Positions 1 to 8,543 of a stretch of 64,000 nt of DNA are shown piece by piece. Positions within the stretch are counted from its first letter, which is position 1; each line of letters begins with the position of its first letter. The notes below the pieces were generated by a model. That model made no database searches, had not been told where the DNA came from, and saw only the letters and a list, made by a program, of their open reading frames with translations. The position numbers were made by a program, and so were the translations under genes. This DNA is from Mycetohabitans endofungorum (lineage in GTDB: Bacteria > Pseudomonadota > Gammaproteobacteria > Burkholderiales > Burkholderiaceae): positions 62,001 to 126,000 of the forward strand of contig NZ_CP132744.1 in assembly GCF_037477895.1 (NCBI RefSeq), written 5' to 3'.

Positions 1-294
1 CATCGCTTCTTGCATCTTCGCGGCCAGCGCCCCAACCGGCTCGCCTGAGTCCAGCCCATCGAGCAGCATCGCCGCAGATTCACCATACGCTTGCGCCACA
101 GCCTTGACCTGCGCAATGGTCCACGGATTGGCGCCCTTCATCTTCCGGTGAGCCTGGGAATAACTTAGCCCAAGGATGCGCTGTACCTCCACCGCATGTT
201 GGCGTTTGCCAACTCCATGGCGGTTCAGTAAATCATGAATTCGCATGGCAATCGCCAGCGACTCTTCTGAAACCTTGTCTTCGCTTGAAAACAT
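1..294 (-). CDS. BetR-domain / receiver regulator, N-terminal part (cut by window edge)
   Basis: Reading leftward from the ATG at 294, 98 codons are open to the window edge. The N-terminus has a BetR-type helix-turn-helix region (LGLSYSQAHRKMKG, then NPWTIAQVKAVA). The nucleotide sequence differs from the start of the gene at 53500 at only 6 of 294 positions, giving three amino-acid changes (I8V, A35V, V98M). The full product is therefore probably the same kind of protein: BetR DNA-binding domain followed by a response-regulator receiver domain. The two copies are in opposite orientation. About 30 bases upstream of the ATG are also partly similar, then the flanks diverge. Confidence 0.85.
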   Translation of the reverse strand, partial: MFSSEDKVSEESLAIAMRIHDLLNRHGVGKRQHAVEVQRILGLSYSQAHRKMKGANPWTIAQVKAVAQAYGESAAMLLDGLDSGEPVGALAAKMQEAM

Positions 295-385
295 GTAATG
301 TCCGAATCGTTCTGCTCGGCCCCAACTTTAGGAGAAAACGCGCATCACATGCAATGTTCTTTTAAGAAACCCAGCAAAATATTGC

Positions 386-414
386 TTGACATACGATGTT
401 TAGCCGCTAATACT
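386..414 (+). promoter_or_regulatory. Candidate sigma70 promoter
   Basis: TTGACA at 386-391, a 17-base spacer and AATACT at 409-414. The -35 is perfect and the -10 matches four of six. No gene starts within 500 bases downstream, so it may drive an unseen small RNA or be a relic. Confidence 0.35.
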
Positions 415-672
415 TGCATTCCGTACAACGATTTGACTTGCCATTGATGGGGTAAAGGGTATCCGCCATGAACGTAATAAATCCGACATGGTGCATAGGT
501 TCGGGCAAACGCAATGGATTGAATGGCCTATGCCCGCGTCAATTCAGCGTTGCTTGTCGCGGACTCGATGAGCCGATATTGCAACGGTAAGACGTACGCC
601 TGAACGGACTGGTCAGCCGGTTGCCCTCAATTGACGAATCCCATGCAGTTCAAACGATTGATAACGCAAAAG

Positions 673-694
673 GCCATGCAATTCATTGCATGGC
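673..694. repeat. 22-bp palindrome, 10-bp perfect arms
   Basis: GCCATGCAAT, two bases (TC), then ATTGCATGGC. The arms are perfectly complementary. It is compatible with an operator for a dimeric regulator or a short hairpin. It lies about 300 bases upstream of the membrane-protein gene at 1000. Confidence 0.5.
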
Positions 695-999
695 AGTAAT
701 CGCCGCATTGCGCCGCCGGGTTCATCCAAACCACGAGGCGCGTCTACGACATCGAACCGCTCCCGATGGCGCGCAGCCCTATCTGTACGGTTCGATCATG
801 CTGGCCAATGTGAAGGCAAAAGCCACGTGGCCGTTTCCCTTAACGTGGAGGCAACAACGCTGACAATGAACGAGCGTAGTGCAGGCAGGCCTGGACAGCA
901 GGCGACAGTACAGCAAGACACGAACGGACCGGTCCCACCTTTGCGGGTTAGGTGCCACGGGTGTCGAAGGCGGGACACAGCGGCATCGGAGGTGGCGGC

Positions 1000-1452
1000 A
1001 TGAGCTTCGAGTCAGGTCCACGCGCGAACGCCGCCTTGGAACGGCCGTTGACACGTGACGAGCTCAGCCGCCATGCTGTCGCGTTCGAGGTGGCCAAATG
1101 GCTGCATATCGGCGCGGCGGCGGTCATCGTATTGCTGTGCATGATGATTATTTATCGCGCGCTGCAGGATATCGACGCAGGCCACGGCGGACAGTGGAAA
1201 ATCGCCGCGGCGTTGTTGATCGGCCATCTGGCCGTGCTCTGGGCCATTTTGCGCGCGATGCGCAGCAATCGATATCGGCCGCTGGGCAAAGATGACGAAC
1301 CGGCTGCCACGCTGCTGCTGGAGGGGATGCGGCACGACGCGCAAGTGCAGGCCTACTGCCAGGCCATCCAGGACGAGCCACGCGCATTGACGGGCCATGA
1401 CATCGACGTCTTACAGCGCTATCGCCAATCCATGAGCGCAGGATCCGGCTAG
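1000..1452 (+). CDS. Small two-helix membrane protein, function unknown
   Basis: 150 residues from the ATG at 1000, chosen because GGAGGTGG lies at 988-995 directly upstream. Two hydrophobic stretches are visible: roughly residues 28-48 (WLHIGAAAVIVLLCMMIIY) and 60-80 (IAAALLIGHLAVLWAILRAM). They are flanked by a charged N-terminus and a hydrophilic C-terminal half of about 65 residues. I recognise no family. It precedes the promoter of the polyol/ether operon and is probably a separate unit, since a good promoter lies just after its stop. Confidence 0.65.
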   Translation: MSFESGPRANAALERPLTRDELSRHAVAFEVAKWLHIGAAAVIVLLCMMIIYRALQDIDAGHGGQWKIAAALLIGHLAVLWAILRAMRSNRYRPLGKDDEPAATLLLEGMRHDAQVQAYCQAIQDEPRALTGHDIDVLQRYRQSMSAGSG

Positions 1453-1463
1453 TTCATCCGCGC

Positions 1464-1493
1464 TTGACACGCCGCCCGCACTCGCCGTAAAGT
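1464..1493 (+). promoter_or_regulatory. Candidate promoter of the 1601-10002 operon
   Basis: TTGACA at 1464-1469 (perfect -35), 18-base spacer, TAAAGT at 1488-1493 (four of six to TATAAT). Transcription would start near 1500, giving a leader of about 100 bases that contains the palindrome at 1511-1539. Confidence 0.5.
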
Positions 1494-1510
1494 GAGCGCA
1501 CAGATCTAGA

Positions 1511-1539
1511 CAAGAGACTATCTGTAAGATGGTCTCTTG
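1511..1539 (+). promoter_or_regulatory. Leader hairpin / operator; possible GlpP-antiterminator target
   Basis: CAAGAGAC (1511-1518), T, ATCT (1520-1523), GTA loop, AGAT (1527-1530), G, GTCTCTTG (1532-1539): a 29-base inverted repeat with one internal T/G position. It lies inside the predicted 5' leader of the operon, which encodes a GlpP-type RNA-binding antiterminator at 7932. No U-run follows it directly, so it may instead be a DNA operator. Confidence 0.5.
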
Positions 1540-1600
1540 CGCGCATCGATCGCGTTGTCTGTTCAGGCCTCTTACAGAATCATGGGAATGGAGGCCGGCA

Positions 1601-3064
1601 GTGCAAGCCATCGCGATCAAGATTCGTGGCATTGAAGACATCATATCGTTCCTCGACTCACAGCCCCGCATCGCGGGCAGAGCCGGCCTCATCTGGTGGC
1701 TGTCGCTCGGTGGGTTGTTTCTCGACGCATTCTCGAATTCAGCGCTGAGCGCGGGCCTCGGGCCAATGACGCGCGATCTCCATCTGACGGCGGCGCAGGT
1801 GGCGCTCATGACGTCGTTCGCATCATGGGTGGCGATTGCATTCAATCCAATCGGCGGTTGGATGGCCGACCGCTGGGGCCGGATCCGCCCCCTAGTCATC
1901 GCGAAACTGCTGTCAGTGCTCGGCGCAGTGCTGGTGGTATTCGCGCCGCGCTTTGAAGTGATCCTGCTGGGGCGCTTCTTCGTTGGCATGGCGTATGGCA
2001 TCGATTTCGCGATCGCCATGGCCATGCTGGCCGAGTTCACGCCAGCACGCTTGAAAAGCCGCCTGAACGCGTGGCAAGGCATGTGGTACACGGCGGTATG
2101 CACGAACTTGTTGTTGGCGTTGCTGTTCCACTCATGGAACGTTGGGGATTCGATCTGGCGCTACTCGGTTGCGGCCACTGCCGTATTTGGCGTCGCCATT
2201 TTGCTCATGCAGTTTGCATTCCTGATTGAGAGCCCGATCTGGCTCGCTCGCAGGGACAGACTGGATGACGCGGCCCGCGCGATGGCGCAAATCTATGGTC
2301 GACCATTCGTCGCTGCGCCGCTGCATGAGCGCGTGCCGCTGGTTAACCCGGCAACGCGCGGGCTGGCCAACGTGCTGTTGATCTTTCGCGGTGTGTACCT
2401 GCCGCGCACGGTCCTGGCGGCCACCGTGCAGATCGGACAATCGATCGAGTACTTCGCCATCGGCTGGTATTTGCCGCTGATCAGCGCGGCGCTGTTCGGC
2501 AAGGATTTCGTGTACGCGACGCTCGGTGCACTGGTGTTCAACGTATTTGGTATCGCGGGTGGCTTCACTTCGCCGCTGATCGCGCGCCGACTGGGCTTGC
2601 GGCATGCATCAGCCATGGGATTTGCAGCGGTCTTCGCGATGTTGCTGATACTAGGCCTGTTCCATGCCCAGATGCCGCTATGGGCATGCGTGGTTATTCC
2701 ATCGTTGTTCATTCTGCTTCATTCCGGCGGGCCGGGAGCGAATGGCAAGAGTCTGTCGTCACTGTCGTTCCGCGGCGAACTGCGCGCCAGTGCCAACGGC
2801 GTTGTCGGCGCGCTCGGCTCGATCGGTGCGGCGCTGGGACTGCTCGTCTTCCCGCTGTTCCTGGAACGATACGGCCTGGAGCAGACCTTCCTGATCCTGG
2901 CCGTCGTGCCATTTGTCGCCAGTGTGATCTGCTTGACGATTCGCTGGGACCCCACGCGCACAACGATCACTCCGGATAACGAGCCGGACGCACCCCAGTT
3001 CAAGAATGCCCCGTCGTCCAAGCCGGCGTTGACGAACCCCGCCATCGAGAAGACCCAACCATGA
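1601..3064 (+). CDS. MFS transporter (metabolite:H+ symporter type)
   Basis: 487 residues from GTG 1601, preceded by GGAATGGAGG; an upstream in-frame ATG at 1529 falls inside the leader palindrome and is unlikely. About twelve hydrophobic segments are visible. The loop between helices 2 and 3 has the MFS signature region GGWMADRWGRIRPLV. The protein resembles the aromatic-acid/metabolite symporter branch, which includes E. coli YgcS. It ends with ATGA overlapping the kinase start, so the two genes are translationally coupled. It is the likely importer for the substrate of this operon; the substrate is not known from sequence. Confidence 0.8.
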   Translation: MQAIAIKIRGIEDIISFLDSQPRIAGRAGLIWWLSLGGLFLDAFSNSALSAGLGPMTRDLHLTAAQVALMTSFASWVAIAFNPIGGWMADRWGRIRPLVIAKLLSVLGAVLVVFAPRFEVILLGRFFVGMAYGIDFAIAMAMLAEFTPARLKSRLNAWQGMWYTAVCTNLLLALLFHSWNVGDSIWRYSVAATAVFGVAILLMQFAFLIESPIWLARRDRLDDAARAMAQIYGRPFVAAPLHERVPLVNPATRGLANVLLIFRGVYLPRTVLAATVQIGQSIEYFAIGWYLPLISAALFGKDFVYATLGALVFNVFGIAGGFTSPLIARRLGLRHASAMGFAAVFAMLLILGLFHAQMPLWACVVIPSLFILLHSGGPGANGKSLSSLSFRGELRASANGVVGALGSIGAALGLLVFPLFLERYGLEQTFLILAVVPFVASVICLTIRWDPTRTTITPDNEPDAPQFKNAPSSKPALTNPAIEKTQP

Positions 3065-4668
3065 CCGCGCATCGAAACGCCATCCTTGCGATCGACGAAG
3101 GCACGTCTGGCACACGGGCCGCGCTAGTCGACGCCAGTGGACACGTATCCTGCCTCGAATATCTGCCGCTACACGTGGACAGTCCGCAACCAGGGGTCGT
3201 CGAGCAAGATGCGAATGCGATCCTGGACAAGACCATCGCGGTCTGCTACGCGACGCTGGCAAGGGCTGCACAGCAAAAGGTGCGGGTCGTCGCGGTGGCC
3301 ATCGCCACCCAGCGGGCAACGGCCGTACTATGGGACACGCACACGGGACGGGCACTGGTCCCTGCGATGGTCTGGCAGGATACGCGTCATGCGGCCGATC
3401 TCGAGCGCCTGGCCGCCACCTGGGACCGCAGGTTGGTGGCAGGCGTAGGCCGACCCGCCGGCGTGCGCTCGCCGTATCTATGGGCGGCCCATCAACTACG
3501 CACGGTGCCGGCAGTCGCCGACGCGTTCCGCGCCCGCCGCCTCGCGTTCGGCACGATCGACACTTGGCTGCTATGGCACCTATCCACCGAGCGTACATGC
3601 GTGACCACGCCGACCAATGCGACTTCGGCGAGTGCCTATTTGCTGGGCGAGCATCGGTATTTCGACGCCTGGATCGATGCGCTGGGCTTTCCGCGTGAGC
3701 TGTTGCCGGCGTTGCGCGAGGACGCGGACACGTTCGGCCGCACCCGGCCCGAGTTACTCGGGATCGACGTGCCGATCCTGGCCTGCGCGGGCGACCAGCT
3801 TGCCGGCGCGATCGGACTCGGGTGCCTCGACCGTGGGCAATCGATGTGCGTACACGGCACGGGCAGCTTCGTCGACCTGCTGACGGGCCCGGCCTTACCG
3901 TGCACCACGCTCATGGATGAGCACCAGCACCAGCACCAGCACCAGCACCAGCACCAGCACCAGCACCAGCACCAGCACCAGCACCAGCACCCACCATCAT
4001 ACGGCGCAACGCTGGCCATAACAGCACGCCGCCATGGCGGCGTTTCACACTATTCGCTCGAAACCTTCGTCGCCACGACGGGCTGCGCACTGAATTGGGT
4101 TTGCGACACGTTGCGCTGGTTCGACCATCCGGCGCAGATCAGCGCCCTGGCCCGCACCGTGTCGTCGGCGCGCGACGTGCTGTTCGTCCCCGCATTGACC
4201 GGGTTGCGCGTGCCGCAAATGGAACCCTGCGCCCGCGCATCGCTATCCGGGATATCGATTGCGACCACGCGGGAAGAGGTCGCGTTCGCCCTCCTCGAGG
4301 GCATTGGCCATTCGGTGACATCATGCATGGAGGCGAACCAAGCGGTGGCACGTATCGACGTGCATGAGCTGGTGGTCGGCGGCGGCCTATCGGGCAGCGA
4401 CGTGCTGCTGCAGATCCAGGCGGATCTGAGCGGCCTGCCGGTGCGGCGTATCCGCGAGAGCGACCGCGCGAGCCTGCGCGGTGCGGCGTTCCTGGCCGGC
4501 GCCTCGGGCCTGTTGTGGGACTCGCTGGATGCGGCACGCGCCACGCTGGTCACCGACGCGGTGTTCGAGCCGTCGCCCGACACCGGCTTGCGACAACAAC
4601 GGCGCGCGAGATGGCACGCGCGCATCCAATCTGAACTTGCCCATGCGGCCGATTTCGATCACGGTTGA
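3061..4668 (+). CDS. FGGY-family carbohydrate kinase, glycerol-kinase-like
   Basis: 535 residues. The N-terminal phosphate-binding motif is IDEGTSGTRAALVD (residues 11-24). A second actin-like motif, HGTGSFVDLLTG, lies mid-protein, and the C-terminal domain has the FGGY signature region ELVVGGGLSGSDVLLQIQAD and SLRGAAFLAGA. It should phosphorylate a polyol such as glycerol or a glycerol derivative. Directly after the HGTGSF domain there is an inserted (His-Gln)n tract, which accounts for much of the excess over the usual 500 residues. It is coupled to the MFS gene upstream and followed after 18 bases by the GlpD-like gene. E. coli YgcE is a comparable kinase in a comparable neighbourhood. Confidence 0.85.
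   Translation: MTAHRNAILAIDEGTSGTRAALVDASGHVSCLEYLPLHVDSPQPGVVEQDANAILDKTIAVCYATLARAAQQKVRVVAVAIATQRATAVLWDTHTGRALVPAMVWQDTRHAADLERLAATWDRRLVAGVGRPAGVRSPYLWAAHQLRTVPAVADAFRARRLAFGTIDTWLLWHLSTERTCVTTPTNATSASAYLLGEHRYFDAWIDALGFPRELLPALREDADTFGRTRPELLGIDVPILACAGDQLAGAIGLGCLDRGQSMCVHGTGSFVDLLTGPALPCTTLMDEHQHQHQHQHQHQHQHQHQHQHQHPPSYGATLAITARRHGGVSHYSLETFVATTGCALNWVCDTLRWFDHPAQISALARTVSSARDVLFVPALTGLRVPQMEPCARASLSGISIATTREEVAFALLEGIGHSVTSCMEANQAVARIDVHELVVGGGLSGSDVLLQIQADLSGLPVRRIRESDRASLRGAAFLAGASGLLWDSLDAARATLVTDAVFEPSPDTGLRQQRRARWHARIQSELAHAADFDHG
3922..3990 (+). repeat. In-frame CACCAG hexanucleotide repeat coding for (His-Gln)11-His
   Basis: 69 bases of uninterrupted CAC CAG codons inside the FGGY kinase gene. 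Because the unit is six bases, copy-number change would alter protein length by dipeptides without shifting frame. The insert falls between MDE and PPSYGATL, in a region that is a variable loop in glycerol kinases. Confidence 0.95.
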
Positions 4669-4686
4669 GTACGGAGATTCACCAGT

Positions 4687-6366
4687 ATGATTTTCTTACC
4701 ATCCAGACGGCCCAGGCAGGATCGGGCTGCGATGACGGCCACGTCGCCACTGCGCGTAGTGCGTGAGGAACAGCTCGCGCGCCTGGGCGGCGACACATTC
4801 GACATGTTGATCGTCGGCGGCGGCGTCACCGGCGCCTATGCGGCACTGGACGCGAGCCTGCGCGGCTACCGCGTCGCTTTGGTCGAGAAAAGTGACTTCG
4901 CGTCCGGGACGTCGTCCAAATCCTCGAAGATGGTTCATGGCGGCCTGCGCTACATCGAGCAGGGCAATCTCAGCCTGGTGCGCCACTCGCTGCTGGAGCG
5001 GCAGCGCCTGCGCCGCAATGCGCGCCACCTAGTGCAACGGCTGCCGTTCCTGTTCCCAGTGATGGAGCGCGACGGCGTATTCGACAAGCGCCTGGCGAAG
5101 GCCTTCGAGAGCCTGTTGTGGACGTATGACCTCGCCGGCGGCTGGCGCGAAGGCATCCTGCACCAGAAACTGACCAAGGCTGAAGTGCTGTCGCACTGCC
5201 CAACGTTCAACGAAGCGTACTTAACCGGCGGCTTCATGTATTTCGATGCGCGCGTGGACGATGCGCGGTTGACGCTGACGCTGGCGCGCACCGCGGCGTT
5301 CCACGGCGCGGCGCTGGCCAATCATGCGCGCGTGGCCGAGGTTACCCGTAATGCGCAAGGACGCGTCGATGGTGCAATCGTGCATGCCGACGGCCGCGAG
5401 ATCCGCGTGCGCGCCGGCGTGGTAATCATGGCAACCGGCGTCTGGCTGCGCGACTGGGACGGGCGCCGCAAGGGGGATGCACCAGCGCTCCAGGTACGAC
5501 CGGCCAAGGGCGTGCATGTGGCGATTCCGTGGTTGAAGATTCGCAACGACTGCACCGTCACGATCCCGGTGCCGGGCCGCAACCGGCGTGCGACGATCAC
5601 CCGCTGGGGCAACGTCTCGTACCTGGGTACCACCGACGAAGACTACGACGGCAACCTGGACAACGTGTACTGCACACGGCAAGAACTTGATTTCCTGCTG
5701 GAAGGCGCCCGCTCGGCTTTGAAGACGGACCTGCAGCCGCACGACGTAGTGGGCAGCATCGCCGGCTGCCGGCCGCTGGTCGGCCCCCCCGGCGGCAAGA
5801 CGATCGAGATGCGCCGCAACCATGAGATCCACATCGCGCCCGACGGCCTGGTGACGATTGTCGGCGGCAAGCTGACGACCTCCCGGCACATGGCGGAGCA
5901 GACCATCGACGCGGCGCAGACAGTCATCGGCAAACGCGCGCCATGCCGCACGAAATCGGCCTACCTGCTGGGCGCGGCCGGCTACGACCCGCAGGCGATC
6001 GTCGCCTCGGGCGGACTGGCCGCGCATCTGGGCGAGCGCTACGGCACCGAGGCACGTTTTGTCAGCGACCTGATCGATGCACGCCCGTCACTGCTCGCCC
6101 CGATCGTCGAGGGCTTGCCGTACAGCGAAGCGGAAGTGGTCTACGCTGCGCGCCATGAGTTGGCGCGCAGCGTAGACGACGTGCTGTCGCGGCGCACGCG
6201 CGCACGATTGATGGCGCGCGATGCGTCAGCCCGCGCCGCACCGCGCGTGGGTCAGATTCTAAAGGCGGAGCTCGGCTTGTCCGACGCGCTCGTCGCCAGC
6301 CAGGTGCGCGACTACGTCGCGGCCGTCCAATACGAGAAATCGGTCCTCATCGGAGATAACGGATGA
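4687..6366 (+). CDS. FAD-dependent glycerol-3-phosphate dehydrogenase, GlpD/GlpA-like
   Basis: 559 residues. FAD-binding GxGxxG at about residues 44-49 (LIVGGGVTGAYAALDA), then the family signature FASGTSSKSSKMVHGGLRY. GlpD-family landmarks continue with YLGTTDEDY and a C-terminal GlpD cap domain. It should oxidise a glycerol-3-phosphate-type substrate at the membrane and pass electrons to quinone. ATG 4687 follows ACGGAG; an internal ATG at 4732 is a possible alternative. It overlaps the next gene by ATGA. In this operon it would act on the product of the adjacent kinase. The true substrate may be a substituted glycerol phosphate rather than glycerol 3-phosphate. Confidence 0.85.
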   Translation: MIFLPSRRPRQDRAAMTATSPLRVVREEQLARLGGDTFDMLIVGGGVTGAYAALDASLRGYRVALVEKSDFASGTSSKSSKMVHGGLRYIEQGNLSLVRHSLLERQRLRRNARHLVQRLPFLFPVMERDGVFDKRLAKAFESLLWTYDLAGGWREGILHQKLTKAEVLSHCPTFNEAYLTGGFMYFDARVDDARLTLTLARTAAFHGAALANHARVAEVTRNAQGRVDGAIVHADGREIRVRAGVVIMATGVWLRDWDGRRKGDAPALQVRPAKGVHVAIPWLKIRNDCTVTIPVPGRNRRATITRWGNVSYLGTTDEDYDGNLDNVYCTRQELDFLLEGARSALKTDLQPHDVVGSIAGCRPLVGPPGGKTIEMRRNHEIHIAPDGLVTIVGGKLTTSRHMAEQTIDAAQTVIGKRAPCRTKSAYLLGAAGYDPQAIVASGGLAAHLGERYGTEARFVSDLIDARPSLLAPIVEGLPYSEAEVVYAARHELARSVDDVLSRRTRARLMARDASARAAPRVGQILKAELGLSDALVASQVRDYVAAVQYEKSVLIGDNG

Positions 6367-7922
6367 TCAGCAAGGAAGCCATTCAGCGCGGCTACAACCG
6401 CGGCAATTATGTCGTCGGCGCTCACACGCCGCCACCGTACTCGCTGAACCTGCCCAGTGTGCCGTACGACGCGCCGGCCGGCAGCATGCAACGCGCACCG
6501 GTGCAGGTCTCGGAGCGGCAATGCGACGCGCTGCGGGAAATCGCCGACGAGGTGATCACACAGCCGGCACAAGTGGTCGCGTGGACCCGTGACTGGTGGG
6601 CTGCCTCGATGGTCACGGAAACCGCCGGCCGGCCGGCCACGCCGCACGCCGTTGTCGTGCGCGTGTCCAGCGTCGCGCAGGTCCAGGCGGTAATGCGCAT
6701 TGCGCATGCGGCGTCGATCCCAGTGACGGCGTCGGCCGGGCGCAGCAACGTCACCGGCGCGGCGCTGCCGGTGCGTGGCGGCATCGTGCTGGACTTATGC
6801 GGCCTAAACCGGCTACTCAGCGTAGATCAAGAAAGCCAGCTCGTCGAGGTGGAGGCGGGTATGTTCGGCGACGTGTTCGAGGCGTCGCTGCAGCGCGAGC
6901 ACAAGTTGACGACGGGACACTGGCCGTCGTCGTTTGGTATCAGCACCGTGGGGGGGTGGATCGCCTGCCGAGGCGCCGGACAGCTGTCCACGCGCTACGG
7001 CAAGATCGAGGACATGGTATACGGCATGGACGTCGTGCTGGCCGACGGCTCGCTGATCAGCGTCGGCGGCTATCCGCGCGCAGCGGTCGGGCCGGACCTG
7101 CAGCAGCTGTTCATCGGCAGCGAAGGCACGCTGGGCATCATCGTGCGCGCACGATTGAAGCTGCACCGCCTACCGGACTACGGTCGGGCGATTGCCTATG
7201 GCTTCGACTCGTTCGCCGCCGGCCTGCACGCATGCCGCGAAATCATGCAGCGCGGCGCCCAACCAGCGGCGCTGCGTCTGTACGATGCGCTCGAAAGCGG
7301 CGTGCAGTTCGGCCTGCCAGACACGAATGTGCTGCTGATCGCCGACGAGGGCACGCGCGAGATTGTGGATGCGGGGATTGCGGTCTGCGAGCAGGTGTGC
7401 AAGCCGCAAGGGCAGCCGCTGGCCGGGGAAGCGATCTTTGAGAAGTGGCTCGACACGCGGTACCTGACCGGCAAAAGCGCGGAGGGCTTCAAACGCAGCC
7501 CGGGGTTCGTCGCCGACACGCTGGAGATGGCGGGGCGCTGGCGCGATCTGGCCGCGATCTATCGCGATGTGGTCGATGCGCTGCAATCGGTGCCGGGTAC
7601 GTTGGCGGGCTCCGCGCATCAGTCGCATGCCTATGTGGACGGCGCATGCCTGTACTTCTCGTTGCGCGGCGAAGTGGCCATCGAGCAGCGCGCCGCGTGG
7701 TACCGCCGTGCGTGGGACGCGGCCAATGCCGTGCTGATCCAATACAATGCGACGCTGAGCCACCACCATGGTGTAGGTCTACTGCGCGCGCCCTACATGC
7801 GCGACTCGCTGGGCAGCGCGTTCCCCGTGCTACAAGCGCTCAAGCGTACGCTGGATCCGAAGAACATTCTCAACCCTGGTAAGCTCGGCCTGGATGACGA
7901 CATCGTCCCGCCGGCAAGCTGA
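6363..7922 (+). CDS. Alkyl-dihydroxyacetonephosphate-synthase-like FAD flavoprotein
   Basis: 519 residues with a PCMH-type FAD domain. It matches human AGPS in remembered hallmarks: STVGGWIACRGAG, IEDMVYGMDVV, GSEGTLGIIVRARLKL, the catalytic-type Arg in AALRLYD (R305), Tyr in GACLYFSL (Y431) and the triple His in LSHHHGVG (H467-469), ending DPKNILNPGKLGL. AGPS exchanges the acyl group of acyl-DHAP for a fatty alcohol to form an ether; bacterial homologues include the uncharacterised E. coli YgcU. It overlaps the GlpD-like gene by four bases, and GlpP follows after nine. Inference: it cleaves or forms a C-O bond on the DHAP made by the preceding dehydrogenase. It could also be a plain FAD oxidase. 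Confidence 0.85.
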   Translation: MISKEAIQRGYNRGNYVVGAHTPPPYSLNLPSVPYDAPAGSMQRAPVQVSERQCDALREIADEVITQPAQVVAWTRDWWAASMVTETAGRPATPHAVVVRVSSVAQVQAVMRIAHAASIPVTASAGRSNVTGAALPVRGGIVLDLCGLNRLLSVDQESQLVEVEAGMFGDVFEASLQREHKLTTGHWPSSFGISTVGGWIACRGAGQLSTRYGKIEDMVYGMDVVLADGSLISVGGYPRAAVGPDLQQLFIGSEGTLGIIVRARLKLHRLPDYGRAIAYGFDSFAAGLHACREIMQRGAQPAALRLYDALESGVQFGLPDTNVLLIADEGTREIVDAGIAVCEQVCKPQGQPLAGEAIFEKWLDTRYLTGKSAEGFKRSPGFVADTLEMAGRWRDLAAIYRDVVDALQSVPGTLAGSAHQSHAYVDGACLYFSLRGEVAIEQRAAWYRRAWDAANAVLIQYNATLSHHHGVGLLRAPYMRDSLGSAFPVLQALKRTLDPKNILNPGKLGLDDDIVPPAS

Positions 7923-7931
7923 TATTTCGAT

Positions 7932-8543
7932 ATGGACAAGTCCCTCGGAGCGCGTCTGGCCCGACATCCTGTGATTGCAACGCTGTATGGCACCGAGCAG
8001 CTTGACAGCTTCATCGGCAGCGCGGCCGAGGTCGGCATCGTGGCCAACGTCGAGCTGCGCAAGCTGCAGGCGGTCGTGGTCACGCTGACGCGGGCCGGCA
8101 AGTCCGTGATCGTCAATATCGACAGCTGCGATGGGCTGTCGCAGGACAAGGGCGGCGTCGAATATCTCGTCGATATTGGCGTCACCAGCTTAGTGTCCAC
8201 GCGCGTGGCGACGGTGCAACGCGCCAACCGCGCCGGTCTGATGACAATGCAGAAGGTTTTCGTGACGGACCGCTCGACGTGGCCGCGCAGCATCAAGGCG
8301 ATCGAGCAGAGCGATCCCAATTTGGTGCAGCTGATGCCGGCGCCGATGCTGCCGCACCTGCGTGAGCAAAACCGTGCGGCGCTGCCACCGATCGTCGCGT
8401 CGGGCTTCGTCTGCAATGAGCACGATGTGCGCCAGGCGCAGGCGCACGGCGCGGTGGCGGTGTCCACCAGCGACAGTCAATTGTGGAACCTGGATCGCCG
8501 CGCGGAACGCGCGACGAACCGTGGAAGAGGGAATCAACAGTGA
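7932..8543 (+). CDS. GlpP-family glycerol-3-phosphate-responsive antiterminator
   Basis: 203 residues. The typical GlpP core is visible: VVNIDS-like strand (SVIVNIDSCDGL), then VQLMPAPMLPHL, then IVASGFVCNEHDVRQAQAHG and AVAVSTSDSQLW near the C-terminus. In Bacillus subtilis GlpP binds glycerol-3-phosphate and prevents termination in leader RNAs of glp genes; the E. coli homologue YgcP is uncharacterised. Here the gene sits inside the operon it probably controls. The hairpin at 1511-1539 in the operon leader is the obvious candidate target. Its stop overlaps the GTG of the next gene. Confidence 0.85.
   Translation: MDKSLGARLARHPVIATLYGTEQLDSFIGSAAEVGIVANVELRKLQAVVVTLTRAGKSVIVNIDSCDGLSQDKGGVEYLVDIGVTSLVSTRVATVQRANRAGLMTMQKVFVTDRSTWPRSIKAIEQSDPNLVQLMPAPMLPHLREQNRAALPPIVASGFVCNEHDVRQAQAHGAVAVSTSDSQLWNLDRRAERATNRGRGNQQ

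Larger units (their letters stand above)
295..999. other. Gene-poor spacer
   Basis: No convincing gene. It carries a possible sigma70 promoter and a perfect palindrome, annotated separately. Short open frames here (for example 621-863 and 866-1003) lack homology I recognise and lack well-placed ribosome sites. The composition in the first 150 bases is AT-richer than the coding parts of the window. Confidence 0.6.

Noticed and set aside
621-863. Open frame of 80 codons in the left spacer
   Set aside because: No ribosome site and no recognisable motif; it runs through the palindrome at 673-694.
866-1003. Small ORF ending in ATGA over the membrane-protein start
   Set aside because: 45 codons with GGAGG 14 bases upstream and no similarity I know; the overlap could be chance since the membrane protein has its own good ribosome site.
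3636-4019. Minus-strand Cys-Trp repeat protein opposite the CACCAG tract
   Set aside because: It is the antisense reading of the kinase repeat (GTGCTG codons in another frame); no independent support.
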